A program made the position numbers and the translations under genes. Source: Anaeramoeba flamelloides (Eukaryota; Metamonada; Anaeramoebidae). From it: a stretch of 64,000 nucleotides of DNA. Where the stretch lies: the NCBI GenBank assembly GCA_027625915.1, contig JANTQA010000070.1, positions 14,017,001 to 14,081,000 of the forward strand, given 5' to 3'. Below are positions 55,252 through 64,000 of this stretch, one piece after another (position 1 is the stretch's first letter; each line of letters opens with the position of its first letter). The notes beneath the pieces are model-generated. The model saw only the letters and a list, made by a program, of their open reading frames with translations. It was not told where the DNA came from and made no database searches.

Positions 55252-56579
55252 TTTTTTTTCTTATTGTTTTTTTCTAAAAAATAATTGGAAAAAAAAAGAT
55301 CCTCGAAAAGACAAATAATCACTAAGAAAATTGAGACTTTGTAAGACATTTTAAAATGAATTTAATTATTTACCAAAAATCTTCTTGTTAACTTTTTTTC
55401 AGTCAAATTTTAGTAAAAAACAATCTGTAATGCTCTTTTCAAAAATTCTGAATTCACTTTTTTTATTTTTTGGTTTTATTTTTTTTTAAATATTCAAAAT
55501 ATTAGATTTTTATACATTTAGAATGATTTAAAAGTTAATTACAAATTAGATTTGATTAATTGTTGTTGTTGAATACTAAAAGAGGGTATTTTTTCTTTGA
55601 TTGGTAATTTCAAGTGAGTCACAATTTTTGAAATAGTGTTTACTTACAATAATAAATAAAATGGCAGGGGCATTTGAAGTTCTGGAATTTTGATTATATT
55701 GTAATTAAACTTACATTATTACTTATATAAGGTCAATGAATGTAGTAATTTTATCTGCTATTTCTAAGAAAATGAGGTAAATTTATTCTAAAATATCTCA
55801 ATTAAACCCAATCTTCCAAAAAAAAGTATATAAATATACAAAATCATGAACTATAATTTATTGATTCTTGATAATAATTTAATTTGTTTCTTAGTATTGT
55901 ATTACATAAATAAAATAAATTAAAATCTCTGAGCTCGATTGTATCTGATAATATTTAGGGGTTAAAATTGCGTTTTTATTATTTTCTTTTTGATACAAAA
56001 AAATTGTTTTCATAACTTGTTAAATCTCGACAAATTTTCAAATAGAATGAAAACATATAACTACATTTACTTGTTTAAAAAAAATCATATATACCCTTTT
56101 CATATTTCCAGTTTCTTATTCTAATCGCCTATAAATTGTTTTCTCCAAAAAAAAATGCTATTTTTTTTATCATTTTTTGGAAATATTTCAACTATAATTT
56201 ATTATACATACCTTGGTTGTTGATTCAATCGGTATTAATATTAAACTTAATTTGGGATTGTCAATTAACCATAACTTCACTAAAAAGGATGTTTTTGTAT
56301 GAAATGTAAAAAAAAAAATACCCTGTCCATTTTGGAAATACCTTATAACTTGTTTTTTTCAATTTTATTTTTTCATATTAGTGTATTCTCACTAGTAAAT
56401 TTTTTACAATTCTGAAAAATTATTTCTTTCCTTAATTATCAACAACACTCTTTGCGATTTTTTCAAAAAAAAAAAAATTAAATATAAATACCAATATGCT
56501 ACAATATTTATCAAAAGTTTATTAAATTTTTGAATGTTTTTTTTTAACAAAATAAATATTTTTTTTTGAAAAGATTGAA

Positions 56580-58478
56580 TTAAGATTCTACAATCAATTT
56601 TCTTCCATCATGTTTACTTTGCCAATAATTATATTTTCCTTTATAACCATAAACTTCGCCTGAAATTGGCCAAAAATTAAGATAGACAATTTTCCCTTTC
56701 CCATTTGGGGAATGATTATAAAAAAGTAAAGGAATCCCATCTGACCATTTAGCAACAACTACAGTGTTATTGTTTTTCTGATTATCAATGTTGTTTGAAT
56801 TGATATTTGGAATGTTTTTGAAAGAGCTTTCTTTGAATTGAATCCTATAAGATAAACCTCCACCATCAAATTTTTTAATATCCTTCATTAAGGGGTGGTT
56901 ATTTATCAAAACTTCCCCTAAAGAAGATCGTTTCTCTTTAAGTGCGCCCTTGTTGATGGGTAAATATTGCTTTGTAACAATTTTCCCCTTCAATTCGGAT
57001 CCTCTATATTTGAGTGGCTTTTTGTACAAGCAGCGATACGTGGACATAACAAGACCACCGCCATTATCAACATATTTCGCGAGAGTGTCGCCAAGCATTT
57101 TTGAATTATGGAAAGCATTGATTGAAGAAAACAAAAAAATCGAATCATAAGTTTTTAAATTGTCATATGTGGGTGTAAAATTGTTGACTTTTAATTCATG
57201 AACATGACTGATATTGTCATTTATACAAATAGATTTTTTCACATCGGACAAATGACTTTCAGTTTGATCTGTCGATACAAGTAAAACTTTTTTATAATTT
57301 TGGCAAAGTAAGGTGTAATTTTGAACAAACGATTTTTTGAATTGAACCTTGTCTTGGCATGGGCAAGTTGGGGCAATACATATAGAATCATTTACAGTTT
57401 TCGAAATTAATTTTTTTTGAGTGTTCTTTTCTAATTGTTTCACTCTTCTTATCATTTTACTCTTTAGAATAAGTTTTTTTCTTTTTAAATTCAGTTTTTT
57501 TCTTTTTGTTGTAAGTGTTTTTTTTTTTTTCAAGACCTTTGGGGTGGTTGGTAATGTTTTTCTTTTTCTTTGGTTTGTCTTTGAAATTAAATTCAAATTA
57601 TTTGTTTCTTTGTGGTTTTGGAACAAATCACAAGTTTGATTTAGATTCTTTTTTAATATCAATTCTTGTAAAGGTGCTTTTTCTTGCTTTGTATTGGATA
57701 CCAAAGAACCAGAACATTCCCCTTCGATGATATTTTGATTCAGCAATTGCTCTATTTCTTCTTTTGTGAGTTTTATTTGGTTTTTTTCGCTGATTTTCAT
57801 TGTCGCCCCCTTAAATAAATCCTCGATTTTTGTAAAAATTTTCTTTGTATTTATTTGTTTCCTTCTCCTTTGATAAAAATAATTGCTTACAAATTCAATA
57901 AATCTGCTCACAATGATATTTTTCATTTCAGAAATATTGTTTAGTTTGTTAATTTTTTCGACAAGTATGCTAAGCATATCTAAATCTAGTTGATTAAAAA
58001 AATTTTTTGTTCGTATTAAATTTGAAAAATTGTTTTCAAAAAAACCCAATAAAATATTTATCAAGTCTTGATTTTTCATTTGGTAAGACGATTTAAAAAC
58101 ACTCATAAAATTTCTGTCATTTATCTGGACTTGCAACCACCTCAAACATATGGAACAAAGCTCTTGCAATTGGAATTTTTGTGCACACAAAAAAACATCA
58201 TAAAAGATCTCGATATTTAAGACAACCTCATTCTTGTACAAATAATTCAAAACCACTTGAAATGCTTTAAAGGAGATGTCAGAAAGTGTAATCTGAACAA
58301 TTTGGAACTTTGAGTGCTCCCAACCTGAGGGATACAAGATCTGTTTTAAAAATTTTGATCTGCATGATAATATCAATTTATGTGCGCACAACTTCTTTGG
58401 TTTCTTCCCAACCAGGAATTCCACATTAGCTAATTCTTGGTTGTTCATTAAATTTGGAAAACATGAAAATGTGTTCAT
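56580..58478 (-). CDS. BTB/POZ-BACK protein with C-terminal GATase-like domain
   Basis: Intronless, 632 residues. Residues 14-120 form a BTB/POZ domain (NVEFLVG..AHKLILSCRSKFLKQIL, then FKAFQVVLNYLYKN), a dimerisation fold often used to recruit cullin-3. A BACK-like helical part follows to about 210. Residues 300-350 are an extremely Lys/Arg-rich linker (RKRKTLPTTPKVLKKKK) that looks like a nuclear-localisation region. Residues 390-632 resemble a class-I glutamine-amidotransferase/ThuA-like fold known from bacterial surface proteins: YDSIFLFSS, LAKYVDNGGGLVMSTY (about 463-478), NNHPLMKDIKKFDGGGLSYR, WSDGIPLLFY and GKIVYLNFWPISG (about 594-606). I see no obvious Cys-His-Glu catalytic triad, so it may bind rather than catalyse. 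The partner and process are unknown. Start at the first Met. Confidence 0.82.
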   Translation of the reverse strand: MNTFSCFPNLMNNQELANVEFLVGKKPKKLCAHKLILSCRSKFLKQILYPSGWEHSKFQIVQITLSDISFKAFQVVLNYLYKNEVVLNIEIFYDVFLCAQKFQLQELCSICLRWLQVQINDRNFMSVFKSSYQMKNQDLINILLGFFENNFSNLIRTKNFFNQLDLDMLSILVEKINKLNNISEMKNIIVSRFIEFVSNYFYQRRRKQINTKKIFTKIEDLFKGATMKISEKNQIKLTKEEIEQLLNQNIIEGECSGSLVSNTKQEKAPLQELILKKNLNQTCDLFQNHKETNNLNLISKTNQRKRKTLPTTPKVLKKKKTLTTKRKKLNLKRKKLILKSKMIRRVKQLEKNTQKKLISKTVNDSICIAPTCPCQDKVQFKKSFVQNYTLLCQNYKKVLLVSTDQTESHLSDVKKSICINDNISHVHELKVNNFTPTYDNLKTYDSIFLFSSINAFHNSKMLGDTLAKYVDNGGGLVMSTYRCLYKKPLKYRGSELKGKIVTKQYLPINKGALKEKRSSLGEVLINNHPLMKDIKKFDGGGLSYRIQFKESSFKNIPNINSNNIDNQKNNNTVVVAKWSDGIPLLFYNHSPNGKGKIVYLNFWPISGEVYGYKGKYNYWQSKHDGRKLIVES

Positions 58479-60839
58479 TGTTACAAAATTTTGAGAATTT
58501 TGGTTGAAAATTCCAAATGATCTTTAAAAAAAAAATAAATTTCTCTTTGGACTTTTTACTTTTTCTCTTTTTTTCTTTTGTAAAAAGTGTAACTTCACCC
58601 ACTCACTCTTGCCACAAAAAGAAAATTAACAATTAAGAATTTATTGACTCTTTATTCATCAGAAAAAACGAACCAAAATTAATTACCAAGTTTCAAACGA
58701 CTTTAAACAAAATTTACTTGATTTTGTCAGATAATTTCTCATTATTTTGAGAAAAAGTCTACAATTTGTTTTTCAAAGGTAAAATGAAATTTTCACTTAG
58801 ACAACATTCTTACAAAAATAATTATTAAATTATTTGAAATCATTAAAAACATTTCTTTCTTTCAGGAAACCAATTTTTTACAATTTATTTTTTGAGAACT
58901 TGTTTTTTTGATTGTATTTAGAAATACACTAGAATGTTTTTTTCTGATCTCATTTTGTTTTTTAGAATATTGATCAATTAACATTATCAAAGAAGTGTCC
59001 CTAATAATCTGGGTACCTTTGACAAATCAAGAAAAAAAGGGTAATTTCATTATTTGTAAAGTATTTCGAAAGAGATAGTAAAAAAAAAAAAAAAAAAGTT
59101 GAAATGGTAAATTGTTGCTGTTTTTAAATCAAATATCTTTTTTTATTCAAACACAAAGACCAATAAAAATTTTACGTCTTGAAAAAATTCCCAAATAATT
59201 ACTTGTCATAACAATATAAAAGTTGTTTTCCTAAAGTGAGTATTATAAAGTTGATACACACTGTTCATCAACCCCTTGTTAATCTCTTATGGGTAGTTTC
59301 GAGAATACTTTTCAAAACTTTTATTGTACTCCTTTTGAAAAGTAAAGATATCAAATATCATCTACTCACAATAACACTGTACATTTTACAAAACAATTTT
59401 TAAAAGAGAAAGGCAACCAAGACAAAACTTTCTTTTTTCAAATAGGAGACTAAGAAAAAAATAAAAAAGAAGATTATTAATACTTCTTTCGTGTGTCAGA
59501 AAGCCAGTCGCAATTTTCAAGAATTTCCAAATCAAAGTGTGAAATAATCAAAATATTTTTGGTACCTAAAATTCAGTTTTTGTAATTATTTTGATAACTT
59601 TGAATCTTTCAGTTATTTTAAAAAAACAAAAGGGAACTTTTTAGTAAGGTTAATTAGACATATTTGCTTTGGCTAAGGGAATTTACACTTTTTTATTCCA
59701 TTTCATTCTTGCTTGTCTTCAAAAGGTATAAGGGGATTCAAGTTTGTTGTTTTTTGCATTTTGGGAAATAAAATTATTCCTTTCTTTTAGGATTATAAGT
59801 CCACCGACGTAGACTGAGAAAACAAGAAAAAAATAAATATATATCAAAAATAAAAATCTATTTCTTAAGAGTTTTTTACTTCTTATGGTTTTAAATATGA
59901 GAAAAAAACGGAAAATAATTAAATATTTTTTCTCTTTAGTTAACAAAATAAACGAACTGACTGTAAATCACTTATCATTTAAACCAAAAACTTTTCAATA
60001 CAAATACTGTTTTAAATTATTCGTTGGGGTGTTAGGTACCCAGTGGATCAAAATTGACAAGACGAGTGGAATTTTTTGGTTTGTGTAAAATCTTTTGTTT
60101 TTAAACAGAAGACTTTGAATTTTTGATTTTTTCCAATTGTTTTCAAAAATTCTCAAGATCTATACAAAATCAATTGAAAAGAGATTTTGAGAAATTTAAT
60201 TAGTCTTGGTTCCTATGTTTTTTGATTGAATTAGAATTATTAAGGATAATTTTGAGATTTAAAATTAATTTCAAAAAGTCTTAATTTGCAATTTTTTTTG
60301 ATCATTAGAATTATTTTGAATTTTAGGCAAAATGAAGTTATGTGGGAACTTTTTTTTCAGATGACGATTTTATGGCAAATACTCATGCCAATGGAAAACA
60401 GAGAATTAAAATACTGATTCGTCCAAATGAAAAAATTTTATTGTGTTAAAAACCCAAACAAGAAAAACCAATTTAGATTGGCTATTCATTTTTAATTATT
60501 TTTAGAAATAAAATTAAGACTTTTTTCAGTTAAGAATTAGAAAAAAATTTTGAGAAAATGTAAGAAAGAAATTCATTTAAAAATCGGAAAATGACAGGAA
60601 TGGTAAAAACCTTTCCTTCTCCTCAAATATCAGTCGAATCAATAACAAACAATTTCTTTTTTTTTAAAACAGCTTTCAAAACTCTCAAGTTAAAAAAAAT
60701 CTTTTCACAAAAACATTATAATTCAAATTTAAACAACACTAGAAAAAGAATTCAAAAAAGTTTGGCTTATAATTAGAACTTCAATTATCGAAATTCAGGA
60801 AGGTGATGAATATATATATATATATTTATAAATCCCGTT

Positions 60840-61580
60840 CCAAAAATGTTTAAACACACCGAAAATCCAAAATAGGCAAAATAAAACACAATTTATTATA
60901 TTTTTTCAAAAGTAAGATAAAACCAAGTTTAAGTAACCGAGTATTAATGTATTTATTCTATTTGTTTCAAAATAAATGGATCAAAATTTTCATTTGGCTT
61001 TTCAAATAAAGATTTTAATCGATTTAACTTTTCGAATTTTTATTTCCATAAATCAATTTAAATAATTAATTTCCTCCTTTTTAGGATTGAGGAATTTGAG
61101 AATTTGATTTAATTCTTGGAATCTGATTATTTTGGAAAGCTGAATGGAAATTTTGATCCATTTATTTTGCAATTAATAGTAAGTAATTATTTTCATCCAA
61201 ATATAAGAAAAAAAAAAATGCAAAACTCAAAAAAGAAAAATCAGTATGTCCAAAATAATGAAACAAGAGCTGAACAAAAAATGTATTAGTAAATTTGTTA
61301 AAATTTCACCAACAATTGTTGATCGATAAAATGATAAGATACCATCAACTAATTATATTTGGTTTTCCAATTTAACAAACTCAACACTAACCTTCTATCA
61401 ACCATCGAAAAATTTTCCAGATCTAACAAAAAACATGACGTAACTACAAAAAAGGAAATGAAAACAAAACAAAAAAGACAAAAAATGAAATAGTTTGTAA
61501 AATAAAAATTTATTTCCAAATTGAATGTAAAGTGTGGTATTGCTACTCTTTCAATTATTTAAGCTGTGTCCAAAATTTTG
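60840..61580. mobile_element. TIR element (CCAAAAATTTGGACACA family), copy 3 (least disturbed)
   Basis: Left end CCAAAAATGTTTAAACACAC, then CCAAAATAGGCAAAATAAA; right end in reverse CAAAATTTTGGACACAGC. About 740 bases, with the TTGTTGATCGATAAAATGAT block shared with 37765-38273 and 38659-39538. No transposase. Confidence 0.68.
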
Positions 61581-61607
61581 TTATTTAGTTTATATATATA
61601 TATATAT

Positions 61608-61734
61608 AAACTCTTTTTCAGTCAAAGGGGCCCAGTTTTATTGAAGAAATAGAAGACATTCTATGAGTTTAATTCATTCCTCTTATCAAACTAAAATTTT
61701 CAATTTTTAGATCAAAATCATTTTTTCTCATTTT

Positions 61735-61780
<46 letters not shown>

Positions 61781-62169
61781 CTTCTTTTCTTTTTTATTTT
61801 TTTTTTAAAAATTTAGTTTGAAAAAAAAAATGTTTGAAAAACGAAATAAGCGTTAAGAAAAGTTAGGCTTTGTATGTTCTTTTAAAATTCATACATTTAC
61901 AAGTAAAAAATCTTATTATCAATAATTTTAATTTCCTAAAGAAATTGAGAATTTTGCACGAGACGTTCCAATGAATAGTGCCCAAAAATTTTTTTAACAT
62001 TTTTTTTTTTGAAATTTATGGTTTGTTCAGGGTTTTCTTTTATAATTATCGACTCTTATATGAAGATTATTATTTCTCATATTTCTAAACAATCTAAGTT
62101 TATCTTATTATTAAAAATAAAGTGACTTTTTCATTTTTGGCTGGGCCCCTTTGAGTGAAATGGAGTTTA
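61608..62169. mobile_element. Inverted-repeat element with GGGGCCC ends (TTTGAGTGAAATG family), copy 2
   Basis: Left end CAGTCAAAGGGGCCCAG and right end CTGGGCCCCTTTGAGTGAAA form an inverted repeat, strikingly G+C-rich for this DNA. TA dinucleotide runs flank both sides, compatible with insertion into a TA microsatellite. The centre is a long poly-T. Homologous to 42825-43453. Confidence 0.75.
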
Positions 62170-62595
62170 TATATATATATAGATAGATAGATCTATATAA
62201 AACCACCATTTCAAAAATTGTGACTTCTCTGAAATAATAAATTGATTATATATTCTTTAATATGAGAGAATGACCAATTATTAAACATAATTAATGATTC
62301 TATTTTTAATTTTTCTTAAACATATGAAAAATCCCTATTTTTTAAAATTATAAAAAATAATAATCAAAACCTAAAAAAAAGAGAAACACAATTTTTGAAA
62401 AGAGCTGTACACACTTTTATTACTTTAACCCCAATTCAAAAAAAAAGGTTAATAAGAAGATTTATTCTTAATAAATATACATATTTTTAAAGATATCACA
62501 AAAGTATCAATTTTCATAATATTTATTTATGCTTTCTAGGATTTTTTTTTTTTCAACTTTACTTTCTTCAAAAAATAGAAAAATTAAAAAAATAA

Positions 62596-62633
<38 letters not shown>

Positions 62634-62799
62634 ATAAAAGATTCTGATATAATGAAAAGAAGAAAAAGCAAAACAATAAGATTAACAATTAACTAAAAGA
62701 AATAAAAAATAAAAATAAAAAAATGAATTAAATCCTGAATGAAAAAGAAAATGAAAAAAAAAAATGAAACTGTTGATTAAAGCCAAAATATTTCACATA

Positions 62800-62932
62800 T
62801 TAAATTTCATTTTTTAGAATTTTTTTTTCATACGAATTATTTTCTAGAATCAAATATTGTGCCTTAATTTGAAAATTTTATTTATACCTTAATTTTAGTT
62901 GAAATTTTGTGCCTTAAAGGTCGAATAGACTG
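62800..62932. mobile_element. MITE, AAGGCACAAA family, degraded copy 3
   Basis: Only the right side is clear: GTGCCTTAATTTGAAAATTT and TTGAAATTTTGTGCCTTAAAG. The left arm has decayed beyond safe reading. Confidence 0.5.
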
Positions 62933-64000
62933 TATTAACACTCAGTAAATTGACCATTTTTAATTCTCTTTAGTAAAATCATTTTCTTGACTCTAACTAG
63001 GCCTAAAAACACTAGTTTAAATTCAAAGTGTTTCACAATAAAGTGTGTCCTAAAATGTTAGATCTGTAGATCCTTTTAGATCTCTCTTTTTTTTTTTTTT
63101 TGATCTCATTCAGATTTTTTTCAATTTTAGGCATAATTTAATTAAAGTAAGAGTATTATACCAAAAGTCAAAATTTTCACTTTTTTATTAATTTTCAATT
63201 GCATTAGAAAAATTAATTGTTTATTTTTGTTCGTTTATTTTAAAGGTTTAAAAAGTATCCATAATATAATGTATTAAATTGTTCTCAAATAAAAACAAAA
63301 GGCCACAATATCATGTTGATCTAAGAATCAAAGTTAAGTCACTTAACGTTTCCCTAAGTAGATAAGAAAATTCAAATTAACAATTATATTATTGGTTTTT
63401 TATTTTTTCTTGTGTAATTAAAATTAATAAATTATTTTTCAACAAGTACTTTGAATCCTAAAAAGTAACGAGACACATCCAAAGTAAAAAGTGTTTTTCT
63501 CTGATCGTCTTTTGAAAATATTAAAAAAGTGAAATTTTTGACTTTATGGTTGGTCCTAACTTCAATAGTGCCAGTATTATTTCAGATAATCAATAAAAAA
63601 CAAACAATTCTTCATAATCTGCATTTTAATGAAAATAGCATGTAATTACTCATTTGCCCGTTTGTACTTAAAATATAAAAATTGCTGATAGACCCTTTTA
63701 CCCAAAAAAAAAAAAATTAGGGCTTCAAATCCCTAAAAAAATTTGTGGACTATTTTTATGGAAAGAGAGATCATAATCACTAATTGAGAACAGGTTATTT
63801 TTTTGATTGAACCTTGTTTCCTTTCTTCTTTGATAATAAGATCCCACTTTGTTTCAAGGATCTGTTTCAAAAGTGCTGTAATAACAGCTTACTGTTATTT
63901 ATTAACAAAAAAAAAAAAAAAAAAAAAAAAATCAAAAAGCACTTTTTTATCATTTTTTAAACGATCTCGCTTTTTCCAAAAAACTTTGATCAAAAGAGAA

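Larger units (their letters stand above)
52834..56579. other. Intergenic between convergent exportin-7 and BTB genes
   Basis: Holds a LINE copy (53011-53923), two modular hairpin repeats, a repeat shared in inverse with 1040-1187 (53941-54090), and a long poly-T tract (about 55210-55260). A block near 55280-55350 resembles the middle of the 61608-62169 element. The 55360-56579 part shows no gene. Confidence 0.55.
58479..64000. other. Upstream flank of the BTB gene; no recognisable gene
   Basis: Contains MITE-like elements (60840-61580, 61608-62169, 62800-62932), a poly-T run of about 45 (61737-61780) and a poly-A run of about 33 (62598-62631). Short ORFs at 59719-60088 and 60591-60776 lack family resemblance. 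The promoter of the BTB gene should lie just above 58479, where T- and A-runs alternate, but I can name no motif. Confidence 0.5.

Noticed and set aside
55078-55284. 68-codon Phe-rich plus ORF
   Set aside because: Mostly a translated poly-T tract.
57421-57730. Phe-rich plus-strand ORFs
   Set aside because: Antisense of the Lys-rich linker of the BTB protein.

Overview
The window looks like nuclear DNA of a free-living, probably amoeboid protist. It is strongly A+T-rich by eye, has GT-AG spliceosomal introns, Asn/Gln homopolymers in proteins, and seven protein genes on alternating strands separated by kilobases of repeat debris. A cAMP-receptor-like GPCR, a GPR1/FUN34/YaaH acetate-type transporter, a bacterial-type family II pyrophosphatase and a BTB protein fused to a bacterial-looking domain would suit an anaerobic amoeba such as Anaeramoeba. 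That name is only an inference from gene content.

Layout: (1) 12743-4191, minus, a SCAF4/SCAF8/Nrd1-like CTD-binding protein (CID + RRM), rebuilt here from three coding exons with a 5.5 kb intron inside the CID. (2) 18357-19371, plus, a GPR1/FUN34/YaaH transporter of two exons. (3) 23051-22128, minus, a cAMP-receptor-like GPCR. (4) 27643-37376, plus, a base-exchange phosphatidylserine synthase of six exons, with a 7.5 kb intron full of nested transposons. (5) 44825-41200, minus, a family II (DHH-DHHA2) inorganic pyrophosphatase of two exons with a 2.7 kb intron. (6) 49081-52833, plus, an intronless exportin-7. (7) 58478-56580, minus, a BTB/BACK protein with a C-terminal GATase-like domain. 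The genes are housekeeping or signalling functions (transcription termination, nuclear transport, lipid synthesis, pyrophosphate removal, sensing) and do not form one pathway.

The rest is mobile or repeated DNA. There are two 5'-truncated LINE copies with target-site duplications. There are at least ten families of short inverted-repeat (MITE or foldback) elements, several present two or three times and some nested in one another. There is also an unusual family of modular hairpin repeats built from decamer tags, palindromic cassettes and a constant CTAACGGCG-like spacer. One hairpin-module copy sits inside a LINE, so the family has moved or been copied into new sites. The two ends of the window (1-4190 and 58479-64000) show no recognisable gene.
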